A DNA stretch of 64,000 nt from Alteromonadales bacterium alter-6D02 (lineage in GTDB: Bacteria > Pseudomonadota > Gammaproteobacteria > Enterobacterales > Psychrobiaceae), in assembly GCA_002835545.1 (NCBI GenBank), contig PIZK01000014.1, positions 62,001 through 126,000 of the forward strand, given 5' to 3'. The translations under genes were made by a program, and so were the position numbers. The first letter of the stretch is position 1. Every line of letters starts with the position of its first letter. The notes under the pieces were generated by a model that was not told the DNA's origin, searched no databases, and worked only from the letters and a program-made list of their open reading frames with translations. This document shows, in pieces, positions 49,741 to 58,949 of the stretch.

Positions 49741-50748
49741 TTACTCTTTATTAAACTTAAGAGCATTATCAATACGCTCTTGTATCTCGGGGTGAGTAGA
49801 CAAGTATTGCAATACATCAGCATTTGATTGCTTTTTAAGTTCACTAAAACTGCTCATTGCATCAGCAAATGCAGTCGTCGGTTTACCCAGAGCCACTAAT
49901 TGCTCAAGTGCATAGTTATCTGCTTCTCGCTCCATATCTCTAGAGAAGGCGTTTTGCACAAGGGTTGATCCTGAACCAATGATTATTTCACCAATACCAT
50001 CAATATCGCCAAAGATCATCGCTAGTACAATGGCATTACTCACCGATTGAGCAATCAAACGTAAGCTATGTTGCTGCTGAACATGACCAATCTCATGAAG
50101 TAAGATTGCCAATACCGCATCGGGGTTATCTTCTAAACGATTTAATAAGTCATCAGTGATCACCACAGTACCATTAGGCAAAGCAAATGCATTCGCCCCA
50201 AAATAATCACTGCGATACACATGCAGTACAAACTTTTCAGGTGATAAATTTAAGCTCGTTAATGCACTTTGCCATTGCTGCTTCACTTGCTGCTGACGTT
50301 CTTGAGCTAACTCACTAGGCTTGAGCATTAACTCTTCGATGATATCAAAGGCTTGCTCCCCCATGGTCTCGCTCACAGCGTCTGGCACTAACACCACACT
50401 CGCTGCCGCCATTCGAGGCATTACAACGGCGAAACAAAACCATAACAGCAAAGGCACACCGACAATCGAAAAAGCAATCAGCGGTTTATGCGACTCTAAA
50501 CGTTCAAGCATCGAAGGTTTAGCATGAATGCGCGCCTTGGAATCTGCGGCAACAAATTTACCGCCATCCTCAAAGACAACTTCTTGTGCTACACCGGGAA
50601 TGCTTGACGAAATTTTTAAGCTAGACGCAGAATAATCAAGTTGCTTCTCAACTAAAAAAAGTTGTGCAACCCCTTCCTTGACAAGCAGTTCGGCTTGCTC
50701 AGCCTTACTGCTTGCTGGGTAATAATAAGTCCCTTGTATCATCGTCAT
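49741..50748 (-). CDS. M48-family membrane zinc metalloprotease
   Basis: 335 residues. One membrane segment (about 90-115) is preceded by a cytosolic N-terminal region of ~85 residues. The zinc site LLHEIGHVQQQHSLR has HEXXH with a further Glu in the downstream DMEREADNYALEQL. M48 enzymes of the HtpX/BepA type degrade damaged envelope proteins. It starts within the stop of the DUF898 gene (TAATG), and this pairing (DUF898 then M48) recurs in gammaproteobacteria. Confidence 0.9.
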   Translation of the reverse strand: MTMIQGTYYYPASSKAEQAELLVKEGVAQLFLVEKQLDYSASSLKISSSIPGVAQEVVFEDGGKFVAADSKARIHAKPSMLERLESHKPLIAFSIVGVPLLLWFCFAVVMPRMAAASVVLVPDAVSETMGEQAFDIIEELMLKPSELAQERQQQVKQQWQSALTSLNLSPEKFVLHVYRSDYFGANAFALPNGTVVITDDLLNRLEDNPDAVLAILLHEIGHVQQQHSLRLIAQSVSNAIVLAMIFGDIDGIGEIIIGSGSTLVQNAFSRDMEREADNYALEQLVALGKPTTAFADAMSSFSELKKQSNADVLQYLSTHPEIQERIDNALKFNKE

Positions 50749-51815
50749 TAGGTTAATGCGATATCAACATCAAAGACTTCAGCGGCTTCTTCAGCAAATG
50801 ATGACTGCTGCTCTTCCATTGTATCTAATACCGCTTGCGCGCCATCAACAATCTCTAGCTCGGTGACAGAGGCTAAATAAGCAGACTGACGAATTGCGGT
50901 CCATGGGTAGGCAAGCCCTAAGGTAAAGACAATAGCTAACGTATTAACAAATAAAAGCATTGCATATTCACTAACACTTACTTTAGAAGTAAAAGTCGTT
51001 AATCCTTCGATTTCTGTGTTATTAAAAATGTGATTACGGATACGAGCACGGTAAATAGCGCTGATCACACTAATTAAAATTAAGTAAACAACCAGCATAA
51101 TCACGCCTGCGAAGCTCATCAATGAATCAAGGTTCAAACCATCACTCATGCCACCAGCAACAGCGCCTGCACCAACGGCGATAGAAACAGCAACACCAAA
51201 CATTATGCTCACACCAAGAACAATCAATGAAGTCGAATAATACTCAACCGCTGAAATATTCGTTTTAAGCGGCTTGTCACCATAGCTTAAGTTTGAGTAA
51301 ATATATTCATCCATTTTCTTAAGCGCCCAAGGCAAAAGTAAATATAAGGTGAATACAGATAAGATAGGTAAGATAATGAAGTATAACAGCGCATACCCAT
51401 AACTCCCCTTAAAGGCAAAACGAACATTACGATAACTCGTCATCCGACTATTAAAGCGCAAGCTTTGGTTAATTAACCACGGCATTAAAAACAATACCGC
51501 CACAATCACCGCTAAACCGACCATTGGTAGAAATTGAGTTGTTAGCGTATAGACTGCAAATAAAATCACAGCAAGAATGCGCCCTTTTAATATCTGCATT
51601 GGTGTCGCTAAGTAAGAGAAATTATGGTTATCAATCGACGTATTACCATAAAAATATTGCAGTGTACGAACCTTAGCCCACGCAGAATAAATACCTAACG
51701 TTACTATGCTGAGTAAAATATTTACTAGCCAAATACCAAAAAACTCACCTGCCTTGCCTGTAAAAACGACCGGGGTTGTTGTGGTCGATGCTGTTGAAAC
51801 ATCACTATTTTCCAT
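50748..51815 (-). CDS. DUF898 (YjgN-type) multi-spanning membrane protein
   Basis: 355 residues, about eight membrane segments. Family stretches FFGIWLVNILLSIVTLGIYSAWAKVR and the duplicate later half (NTLAIVFTLGLAYPWTAIRQ) identify DUF898/YjgN. No function is established for the family. Coupled to the M48 protease by a one-base overlap, so the two probably act together. Confidence 0.88.
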   Translation of the reverse strand: MENSDVSTASTTTTPVVFTGKAGEFFGIWLVNILLSIVTLGIYSAWAKVRTLQYFYGNTSIDNHNFSYLATPMQILKGRILAVILFAVYTLTTQFLPMVGLAVIVAVLFLMPWLINQSLRFNSRMTSYRNVRFAFKGSYGYALLYFIILPILSVFTLYLLLPWALKKMDEYIYSNLSYGDKPLKTNISAVEYYSTSLIVLGVSIMFGVAVSIAVGAGAVAGGMSDGLNLDSLMSFAGVIMLVVYLILISVISAIYRARIRNHIFNNTEIEGLTTFTSKVSVSEYAMLLFVNTLAIVFTLGLAYPWTAIRQSAYLASVTELEIVDGAQAVLDTMEEQQSSFAEEAAEVFDVDIALT

Positions 51816-51915
51816 AATAGTTATTCCTGTTATATCAATTGATTAAAAATGCGACGTTAGTATAGCAGCGATTTATAATATTAAAAGGTTACTAAGAATG
51901 ATTCTTAATAAAGCA

Positions 51916-52587
51916 CTACCAGCTGCTTAATGCAGGCAAGGTAAATTGACGCTGTTGCATTTCAATCACCACCTGTTGTGGCTCAATAGCAATTAAGCGC
52001 ATAGTGGCGTTAATTAACTCCCCCTGTTTAACCACTTGGTTATTCACCCTAACCCAACGCTCATTGATATCACTGGCATAAATGTGTGAGCTAAACTCAA
52101 GCTCTGGGACTAAGTTTTGATACCACTGTGGATATTGCGCCAATGGCTGTGCATGTAGCTTTGCTTTTGGCTGTTGTGAGTCCTGCTCCATCTCAGCTAA
52201 TACTTTACTGAACCGTTGCGCAAGTTGTGACGAAGGATCGATTACTTGCTCAGGAGCTTTAGAATTTTTTGTCGTTGTCGCAGGCATTAATTTTGATGAA
52301 TCATTGCTAACAACAACTTGTTGATTAACCACCTTCGCCGTTAAACGAGGCTGATAAACAGGTGGGGGTGGCAAGGCCACTTGCTCAACAGCGAGCTCAT
52401 AGTTTTCCACCTGATTGGATTCTACAGTGCTATATGAACTGACTTTGACTTGCGGGGGAGCACTCACTGCCGTTTGCTGCCTAGCTTCATCAATTAACAT
52501 CAAATCGACAAATGCATAACCACTAACACAACCAACAACAAGCGTAATCACCGGAAGTGACCACCATGGGTTTATTTGAGAGCTCAT
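51916..52587 (-). CDS. gspB: GspB-like general secretion protein B
   Basis: 223 residues. One N-terminal membrane helix (about 10-30), a proline/glutamine-rich periplasmic linker, and a small C-terminal GspB domain (about 158-222; ERWVRVNNQVVKQGELINATMRL-like core). In Aeromonas ExeB with ExeA helps assemble the secretin through the cell wall. Start overlaps gspA stop (TAATG). No other type II secretion genes are in this window. Confidence 0.85.
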   Translation of the reverse strand: MSSQINPWWSLPVITLVVGCVSGYAFVDLMLIDEARQQTAVSAPPQVKVSSYSTVESNQVENYELAVEQVALPPPPVYQPRLTAKVVNQQVVVSNDSSKLMPATTTKNSKAPEQVIDPSSQLAQRFSKVLAEMEQDSQQPKAKLHAQPLAQYPQWYQNLVPELEFSSHIYASDINERWVRVNNQVVKQGELINATMRLIAIEPQQVVIEMQQRQFTLPALSSW

Positions 52588-54188
52588 TATCGCACCACCT
52601 GTAGCATGTGGCTTTGTTGTTTCATCGCCACCTGTAATTTTAATAAGGTCTTTGCACCAGCAATGCCATCAACGGTCAATTGGTGCTCTTGTTGAAAACG
52701 CTTTACTAAAGACTCTAGCGCATAATCAAATACTGCTGATGCAGCGTTATTCACTTGATAGTACTGATTGAGCTGTCGTGACAACGTCGCTACTTCATCA
52801 CCGCGACTGTTGAGACGTAAACTTTGATTAAAAGCCGTTTCAGGTTGCCATAACAGAGTAAAGTCACCAGCTAAATGCTCAACAAGCCATTGTTTAGGAA
52901 TCGAGAACTGGTTTTGATTAAACTGAACCCGTGCTGATGACTCGTCTAGCGACAGCACCACACCATGATATACATTCCCTTTAACGTTAATCGTAATCTT
53001 TGCTGGGTGGTTATATTCTAAAAGTTCACGCCAACCAGAACCTGAATGACAACGTAAACCATAGTTTAGTGCTGACTGACAAGGCGAAGTACCTGCCCCT
53101 TCAGCTGTTCCCCATACCCCCATGAGTGCAGAAAAGGCATTTTGTTTTAGTGTTGCTCCAGTTAATAGCGGTAAAAGCTGCTGCTCTAATGCTATCTTCT
53201 GTTCAACTGATGGTACATTCTCATGTTGCACAGTAGGGGCACCATGGGTCAATGATGATGTCGTTGTATCCCCTGTCACCGAACTAGCATAGAGCCAAGC
53301 GGTAAGCGCAAAACCTACGGCAAATGTGACACCGCTTAATGCGACAGGTACACGCCATGAAGACACTGGTGGCGAAACCTCATCAATCGCTATAACATCT
53401 TTCGCAATGTCAGCAATTGTTTTTTTACCAATGTCCGTTAGTTGTTCACCGTAAGCTTGCAATAGTGCTTTATCGCACATCACATTTATAATTCTTGGTA
53501 TGCCTTTGCTAAGCTGATGAATATAGTTACAGGCTTTTTTATTAAATAACGCGCTATCACGTCCAGCAATGCGTAAACGATGTGCAATATACGCACTCAC
53601 ATCATCACTGGTTAATGGCGTTAAGTGATACCTTGCGGTAATCCGCTGCGCTAACTGACGCAAGTGTGCCTGTTTTAATTGTTGTTGCAACTCAGGCTGG
53701 CCAATCAACACCACTTGCAATAGCTTTTTATGATCGGTTTCTAAGTTAGTTAATAAACGTAATTGCTCAAGCACTTCACTTTTTAAATGCTGCGCTTCAT
53801 CAATCACCAACAAGGTATTACGACCCGCTTGATGATTTTTAGATAAAAACGTACTTAATAAATCAGTTAGCTGCTTAAGTGTAGGTTCATTGTCATAAGC
53901 AATATTAAGCTCATCACATAAGGTTGCTAAAAGCTCCAGTTCACTTAACGTCGGGTTTAAAATAGACGCAATATCCGTCTGTTCAGGTAATGATGCTAAC
54001 AACGAACGCGCTAACGTGGTTTTACCTGTGCCCACTTCCCCTGTCAGTAACACAAAGCCACCGCCTTCATTAAGGCAATACTGCAAATGACTAATCGCTT
54101 GTTGGTGCTGCTGACTTAAAAATAAATATTTTGGATTGGGCGCAATAGAAAATGGCGCCTCATTGAGGCCATAAAAAGCCTGATACAT
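52587..54188 (-). CDS. gspA: GspA/ExeA-like AAA ATPase with peptidoglycan-binding domain
   Basis: 533 residues. Cytoplasmic AAA domain: Walker A LTGEVGTGKTTLARS (about 48-62), Walker B TLLVIDEAQHL. One membrane helix (about 272-292) leads to a periplasmic part. This ends in a PG_binding_1 domain (about 462-525; LNSRGDEVATLSRQLNQYY). The related MshM of MSHA loci lacks the peptidoglycan-binding tail, so ExeA/GspA fits better. Confidence 0.88.
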   Translation of the reverse strand: MYQAFYGLNEAPFSIAPNPKYLFLSQQHQQAISHLQYCLNEGGGFVLLTGEVGTGKTTLARSLLASLPEQTDIASILNPTLSELELLATLCDELNIAYDNEPTLKQLTDLLSTFLSKNHQAGRNTLLVIDEAQHLKSEVLEQLRLLTNLETDHKKLLQVVLIGQPELQQQLKQAHLRQLAQRITARYHLTPLTSDDVSAYIAHRLRIAGRDSALFNKKACNYIHQLSKGIPRIINVMCDKALLQAYGEQLTDIGKKTIADIAKDVIAIDEVSPPVSSWRVPVALSGVTFAVGFALTAWLYASSVTGDTTTSSLTHGAPTVQHENVPSVEQKIALEQQLLPLLTGATLKQNAFSALMGVWGTAEGAGTSPCQSALNYGLRCHSGSGWRELLEYNHPAKITINVKGNVYHGVVLSLDESSARVQFNQNQFSIPKQWLVEHLAGDFTLLWQPETAFNQSLRLNSRGDEVATLSRQLNQYYQVNNAASAVFDYALESLVKRFQQEHQLTVDGIAGAKTLLKLQVAMKQQSHMLQVVR

Positions 54189-54323
54189 GAGCAGATATCC
54201 TTAAAAATGACAGCATGAGCTAAAAACGCTACTAAAATAATCAGTCAGCACTGAAAAGTCAAAGATCCAAATCTCAACCATCAACTGATATACTAGCTAT
54301 ACAATAACTTTATAGGGCTTATA

Positions 54324-55529
54324 GTGGATATCTATCTTGTCGGTGGCGCCGTTCGCGATCAATTATTACAACTTAATGTTAAAGACCGAGATTGGGTTGT
54401 GGTTGGCGCAACGCCCACCCAAATGCTCGACTTAGGCTACCAACAAGTAGGCAAAGACTTTCCGGTATTTTTACACCCTAAGAGCAAAGAAGAGCACGCA
54501 CTAGCTCGTACAGAACGAAAGTCTGGGCATGGCTATACGGGCTTTGACGTTTACAGCGCACCAGATGTCACCTTAGAACAAGATCTCATTCGTCGTGATT
54601 TAACCATCAATGCTATCGCACAAAACCATGACGGTGAGCTATTTGATCCATTCAATGGTCAACAAGACCTAAACGATCGAATCCTGCGCCATATATCCCC
54701 TGCTTTTAGTGAAGACCCCTTGCGGGTATTGCGAGTAGCACGCTTTGCCGCTCGCTTTGCTCATTTAGGCTTCTCCATAGCGCCAGAAACCATGGCCTTA
54801 ATGACTGAACTAAGCCAACAAGGCGAGTTAGACCACCTAACCCCTGAGCGTGTGTGGCAAGAAACAGCACTAGCTTTGGCAACGTCATCCCCACAAGTTT
54901 ACTTTAGCGTGTTACGTGACTGTGGTGCACTCGCCGTATTATTTCCAGAACTTGATAAGCTGTTTGGTGTACCAAACCCGGCTAAATGGCACCCTGAAAT
55001 CGATAGTGGTATTCACACGTTAATGGTGGTTGAGCAAGCGGCTAAATTAACCGACGATGTCGAAATTCGTTTTGCCGCGTTAATTCACGACTTAGGTAAG
55101 GGGCTGACGGACCCAAGCTTGTGGCCCTCTCACCATGGCCACGGTCAGAAAGGTTTGCCGCTAATCAAGCAGTTTTGTCAACGCATGAGAGTGCCCAACC
55201 TACATCGCGATTTAAGCCTGTTAGTGAGCGATCATCATTGTAAAATTCACCGCTGTGATGAAATGCGCAAAGACACCATCATTAAGTTGTTTGATAAGCT
55301 AGATGCATGGCGTAAACCACAACGTTTTGAGCAGTTTTTACTTGCCTGTGAAGCCGATGCGAGAGGTCGCTTAAACTTTGAAGACAGCCCCTACCCACAG
55401 CGTCACACCATGTTGCAGTATTATCAGCTAGCCAGTCAGGTAAATATAAAAGACATTTTAGCATCGGGGGTTAAAGGAGCAGCGATAAAAGACGCGTTAT
55501 TCAAAGCCCGAGTTGAAGCAATAACTTAA
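54324..55529 (+). CDS. cca: CCA tRNA nucleotidyltransferase with HD domain
   Basis: 401 residues from a GTG, as in E. coli cca. Head motif [11 protein letters not shown] with catalytic [14 protein letters not shown] follows; [15 protein letters not shown] binds the tRNA/nucleotide. The C-terminal HD phosphohydrolase domain (LIHDLGKG, about 252-259) is present, as in the bacterial class II enzymes with extra phosphatase activity. It adds or repairs the 3' CCA of tRNAs. Confidence 0.96.
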   Translation: MDIYLVGGAVRDQLLQLNVKDRDWVVVGATPTQMLDLGYQQVGKDFPVFLHPKSKEEHALARTERKSGHGYTGFDVYSAPDVTLEQDLIRRDLTINAIAQNHDGELFDPFNGQQDLNDRILRHISPAFSEDPLRVLRVARFAARFAHLGFSIAPETMALMTELSQQGELDHLTPERVWQETALALATSSPQVYFSVLRDCGALAVLFPELDKLFGVPNPAKWHPEIDSGIHTLMVVEQAAKLTDDVEIRFAALIHDLGKGLTDPSLWPSHHGHGQKGLPLIKQFCQRMRVPNLHRDLSLLVSDHHCKIHRCDEMRKDTIIKLFDKLDAWRKPQRFEQFLLACEADARGRLNFEDSPYPQRHTMLQYYQLASQVNIKDILASGVKGAAIKDALFKARVEAIT

Positions 55530-55781
55530 ACCTTCCCGCTATTTCTGTTATTTACAATAATAGCGAGGCTTAGTCAGGTACAAAATAAACTTTTCAGCCC
55601 CATTCCAGCCGCGACAAAAGAACGTAAAGCTCAATAAATCAGAGAGTAACCAACAAAAGAAAAGCGGGTAAACATTAGCCTTTATTAAAATAAAGGCTTG
55701 ACGATTAAGTATCTCCCGACTAGCATAAAACCCATAAAAGTTAATCAGTTAGGATAAAAACCCAAGGTTTAAGGAAAAGCG

Positions 55782-56168
55782 ATGCGTAAATTAAACGTAA
55801 ATGAATTACAAGAAGTAAGTGGTAGCGATAATGATGATTCTACGATGGTAAAAAGAATTCCGATGGAGCTAAAAGAGTACACTCAGACGGTATTTCAAAA
55901 ACTTACCGAACTGGCACATGGCAGTAAAATAGAGGTCAGAACGATGAAAAAGTTAATGTTAGCAACTCTTTTTATCCCCAGCATTAGTATCGCTTCACAA
56001 GGTGGCTCTACGCAGAGTGAAAGCATGATTAATAAAACTTATGATCACAAGAAGTTCTGCTATTACGCAGATAAAGAGTTTTCTAAAGGCGCTAGACTCT
56101 TCCAGGTAGACGAGTGGAAAACCTGCACTCTGGGAAAAAATGGATTTCTGGTTTGGGCATCGCGTTAG
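55782..56168 (+). CDS. Bacteriocin-type leader fused to a secreted DUF1496-like protein
   Basis: 128 residues behind a good AAGGA site. Residues 1-15, MRKLNVNELQEVSGS, look like a double-glycine-type leader (LxxxELxxVSG with Gly-Ser in place of Gly-Gly). Residues 55 onward begin a second, complete-looking protein: MKKLMLATLFIPSISIAS as signal peptide, then a DUF1496-like core CYYADKEFSKGARL with a second Cys (TC) further on. The internal ATG at 55944 has its own AGAGG eight bases upstream. So either one fused gene, or two genes with a lost stop codon. DUF1496 assignment is from motif memory and needs a search. Confidence 0.6.
   Translation: MRKLNVNELQEVSGSDNDDSTMVKRIPMELKEYTQTVFQKLTELAHGSKIEVRTMKKLMLATLFIPSISIASQGGSTQSESMINKTYDHKKFCYYADKEFSKGARLFQVDEWKTCTLGKNGFLVWASR
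55944..56168 (+). CDS. Alternative product: secreted DUF1496-like protein from the internal start
   Basis: 74 residues. This start places the signal peptide (about 1-18, IAS before QGG) at the N-terminus, where it would work, and is preceded by AGAGG. The mature part holds two cysteines (FCYYADK and KTCTLG) likely to form a disulfide. It shares frame and end with the longer reading 55782-56168. Confidence 0.55.
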   Translation: MKKLMLATLFIPSISIASQGGSTQSESMINKTYDHKKFCYYADKEFSKGARLFQVDEWKTCTLGKNGFLVWASR

Positions 56169-56323
56169 TTGTTGATGGTTCTTCCAAGTAGGCGGCCTTT
56201 TCTAGCTTGCCGCTCCCCAGTCGCTCCGGCACGCTTTTAGCCGAGGGCACTGTTCTCTCAACATCAACAGCGAGGTCCTGAATAAAAACACTCTCAGGGC
56301 AGCGATGATTAACGACATCACAC

Positions 56324-56348
56324 AAAAAAGCCCTCATAAATGAGGGCT
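56324..56348 (-). terminator. Intrinsic terminator of the uppP operon
   Basis: AGCCCTCA (56329-56336) pairs with TGAGGGCT (56341-56348) with loop TAAA. The A run at 56324-56329 is the U tract on the minus strand. Confidence 0.82.
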
Positions 56349-56379
56349 CAATCTATAGCTCACTGACAACAGCAGTGCA

Positions 56380-57177
56380 TTACCACATCAAGAATGCAAT
56401 CAAACCTGCGCCTAATAATAAGCGATAGATAACAAATGGTAACATGCCCATTTTACTAATCACTTTGAGGAAGAAGGTAATACAGATATAAGCCGCGACG
56501 AATGATAATACAGCCCCATAGACCAACTCAGCCCAGTTAACCGTTACACCTTCATCTAAGAAGCCTAACGCGGTATAACCACCACTCATGATAATCACTG
56601 GAATGGATAGTAAGAATGAAAAACGTGCTGCACTTTCACGGGTTAAACCAAGCATTAAGCCCGCGGTCATCGTAATACCTGAACGCGACGTCCCTGGAAT
56701 CAGTGCCAACGCTTGCGCCATACCAATAAAAATAGCATTTGATAATGTCAGCTGGTACTCGTCTTTCACTTGTTTCGCTTTAACATCAACCCACCACAGT
56801 AATAAACCAAAAACAATGGTTGTACCGGCGATAACCCACGCGCTACGTAAATACAGCTCAATTAAATCTTTAGCAAATAAGCCAAATAAACCTGCTGGAA
56901 TCGTACCAACGATAATCCACCACGCTAAGCGGCTTTCACCGTTGTGCGTACCGCCAAGCGAACCAAACCAAGCCACTAGTAACGTGCCCACTTCTTTACG
57001 GAAGTAGATAATAACCGCTAACAGCGTACCTAAATGCACAGCAACATCAAAGGCTAATCCTTGATCATTCCAACCTAAAATTTGAGATGGCAAAATAAGG
57101 TGAGCAGAGCTCGAGATAGGTAAAAACTCAGTAAAACCCTGAATTAGCGATAATACCCAGATTTCTAAAGTCGACAT
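56380..57177 (-). CDS. uppP: Undecaprenyl-diphosphate phosphatase
   Basis: 265 residues from the ATG at 57177, with AAGGA seven bases upstream; its A is shared with the folK stop (TAATG). About eight membrane segments; catalytic motifs [16 protein letters not shown] near the N-terminus and [10 protein letters not shown] mid-protein. It recycles the C55 lipid carrier for cell-wall synthesis and gives some bacitracin resistance. Confidence 0.96.
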   Translation of the reverse strand: MSTLEIWVLSLIQGFTEFLPISSSAHLILPSQILGWNDQGLAFDVAVHLGTLLAVIIYFRKEVGTLLVAWFGSLGGTHNGESRLAWWIIVGTIPAGLFGLFAKDLIELYLRSAWVIAGTTIVFGLLLWWVDVKAKQVKDEYQLTLSNAIFIGMAQALALIPGTSRSGITMTAGLMLGLTRESAARFSFLLSIPVIIMSGGYTALGFLDEGVTVNWAELVYGAVLSFVAAYICITFFLKVISKMGMLPFVIYRLLLGAGLIAFLMW

Positions 57178-57674
57178 TAAATAATTCCTTTCCAATCAAA
57201 ATCAATCGTCCATAACGATTGTTGTTCTTTTTCGTAGTTAGCCCATAATTGTGCATAACTTTGTTTTAACACAGGGTGAACCGCGTTTGGGGCAATTTCT
57301 GCTAATGGCCATAATACAAAAGCATTTTTATCAATTTCATCACGCGGTAGTTGCGCTGGCACATCAATAATCAAGTCATCGTATATCAGCAGGTCAAGGT
57401 CGAGTGTTCTTGAACTAAACTTCTTGGCTGTGCGATCGCGCCCATTATCAACTTCAATCTGGCGCAATAAGCTGGTGACTTGCTCAACACTTAACGCTGT
57501 AATGCCGCCACAAACTAAGTTATAAAAGTTACTGCCATCAAAACCGACAGACTCACTTTCATAAACCGCTGACACGGTAAACTCATCACAAATAGCTTTA
57601 ATCGCGGCGATTCCCTGACGGACATGATGTGTCCGCTCAATGTTACTGCCGATACTAATATAAATTTGCGACAT
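57177..57674 (-). CDS. folK: HPPK, folate-biosynthesis pyrophosphokinase
   Basis: 165 residues. Family signatures [18 protein letters not shown] at the N-terminus and [15 protein letters not shown] in the middle, the Mg-ATP site. It transfers pyrophosphate from ATP to 6-hydroxymethyl-7,8-dihydropterin. It starts next to folB (one-base overlap), which supplies its substrate. Confidence 0.95.
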   Translation of the reverse strand: MSQIYISIGSNIERTHHVRQGIAAIKAICDEFTVSAVYESESVGFDGSNFYNLVCGGITALSVEQVTSLLRQIEVDNGRDRTAKKFSSRTLDLDLLIYDDLIIDVPAQLPRDEIDKNAFVLWPLAEIAPNAVHPVLKQSYAQLWANYEKEQQSLWTIDFDWKGII

Positions 57675-58030
57675 TAAACCTTAACTCCGCGTTCAATGGT
57701 CACTCCAACGCCAGCAGCATTGGATACAGCATCGGGTTTATGTACGGTTAAACGCAGCCACGTAATGGCAAACTCATCAAGTAAAATTGCCGCTACACGT
57801 TCGGCAACAGTTTCAATTAACTCAATTTCCTGCTCACTGAGCCACGTCGTTAAACGCTGAGAGACCGTGGCATAATCTAACGCTTTGGTTAAATCATCAT
57901 GTTCCGCAGGCGCTGTATTATCCCAAGCCATCTCGATATCTAGTAACAACGTTTGCTTAATGGTTTTTTCCCAATCGTAAGCACCAATGGTGGTTTCAAC
58001 GGTTAATTGCTTGATAAAGACTAAATCCAT
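57674..58030 (-). CDS. folB: Dihydroneopterin aldolase
   Basis: 118 residues. FolB family: IGAYDWEKTIKQTLLLDIEM with the catalytic Glu in this part (conserved TIGxxxWE), and a Lys in TVHKPDAV. It makes 6-hydroxymethyl-dihydropterin, then used by FolK. First gene of the folB-folK-uppP run. Confidence 0.94.
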   Translation of the reverse strand: MDLVFIKQLTVETTIGAYDWEKTIKQTLLLDIEMAWDNTAPAEHDDLTKALDYATVSQRLTTWLSEQEIELIETVAERVAAILLDEFAITWLRLTVHKPDAVSNAAGVGVTIERGVKV

Positions 58031-58167
58031 AAAAATTCTCTGTTGTTATTAATACGAGGTTCATACGAAATACGTATTAATTGATTTAATAATAACGAGA
58101 TACTTAATAAAGGTCGGATACCTTTTTAAAGCACCAAAGCGTATGATTAGTTTATAAATGCAGTAAT

Positions 58168-58196
58168 TTTACAGCATGATAATAAACGCGTACGAT
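58168..58196 (+). promoter_or_regulatory. Candidate plsY promoter
   Basis: TTTACA (58168-58173), 17-base spacer, TACGAT (58191-58196). The implied start site leaves a leader of about 80 bases before the plsY ATG. Confidence 0.4.
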
Positions 58197-58284
58197 AATG
58201 CGGCGCTAATATAGCGTATTTTGATTAGGAAAACAGCCACCAAATGAGTAAGAACCTTTAGCATGTTAAACAAGAGTTATTAGC

Positions 58285-58905
58285 ATGATTATCCCTTTAA
58301 CCATTTTAATGCTGATCTTAGCCTACTTGTCCGGCTCACTGTCTAGTGCGGTCATCGTCTCGCGTGTCTATAAGCTACCTGATCCGCGCCTGCATGGTTC
58401 TGGTAATCCAGGCACAACCAATGTATTACGCATCGGCGGTCCAATACCCGCGGTCTTAGTATTAGTGGGTGACTTGTTAAAAGGTACGATCCCAGTTTGG
58501 TGCTCTTATTTCCTCGATTTACCGCCAGTTAGCCTTGGAATAGTCGCAATTGCCGCTTGCTTGGGGCATATTTTCCCAATATTCTTTGAGTTTAAAGGGG
58601 GTAAAGGTGTTGCTACCGCGCTTGGTTCTATTCTTCCCATCGGATTAGATTTAACAGGATTGCTATTAGGATCGTGGCTAGTTGCACTTATAGTGACAGG
58701 CTATTCCTCATTTGCTGCCATTTGTGCCGCCATACTCGCACCTCTCTTTACTTATGCAATAAAGCCTGACTATACCCTTCCGGTAACTATGCTGTGCGTA
58801 CTAATTATTATCAGGCACCACCCTAACATCATGCGCCTACTTAAAGGTGAAGAGCCCACGGTTTGGAAAAAGTTTAACAAAGACAAAGATGAAGACAAAA
58901 AATAA
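58285..58905 (+). CDS. plsY: Acyl-phosphate:glycerol-3-phosphate acyltransferase
   Basis: 206 residues, five membrane segments. PlsY motifs: [24 protein letters not shown] and [14 protein letters not shown] with the catalytic loop residues. It starts phospholipid synthesis using acyl-phosphate from PlsX. Divergent from folB, the common arrangement; a terminator shared with tsaD follows. Confidence 0.95.
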   Translation: MIIPLTILMLILAYLSGSLSSAVIVSRVYKLPDPRLHGSGNPGTTNVLRIGGPIPAVLVLVGDLLKGTIPVWCSYFLDLPPVSLGIVAIAACLGHIFPIFFEFKGGKGVATALGSILPIGLDLTGLLLGSWLVALIVTGYSSFAAICAAILAPLFTYAIKPDYTLPVTMLCVLIIIRHHPNIMRLLKGEEPTVWKKFNKDKDEDKK

Positions 58906-58930
58906 GCCACTTAATAGTGGCTTATTTTGT
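58897..58930. terminator. Bidirectional terminator between plsY and tsaD
   Basis: AATAAGCCACT (58901-58911) pairs perfectly with 58916-58926 across a 4-base loop. A-rich on the left and T-rich on the right, so it can serve both converging genes. Confidence 0.8.
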
Positions 58931-58949
58931 TAAACGAACTCGCTTATAA

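Noticed and set aside
55536-55566. Inverted repeat CGCTATT...AATAGCG after cca as a terminator
   Set aside because: Short A/T-rich stem, long loop and no T tract.
56092-56337. 81-codon minus-strand frame over the GC-rich island
   Set aside because: It overlaps the 3' end of the gene at 55782-56168 and the uppP terminator; likely a by-product of high GC. Kept only as an unexplained island.
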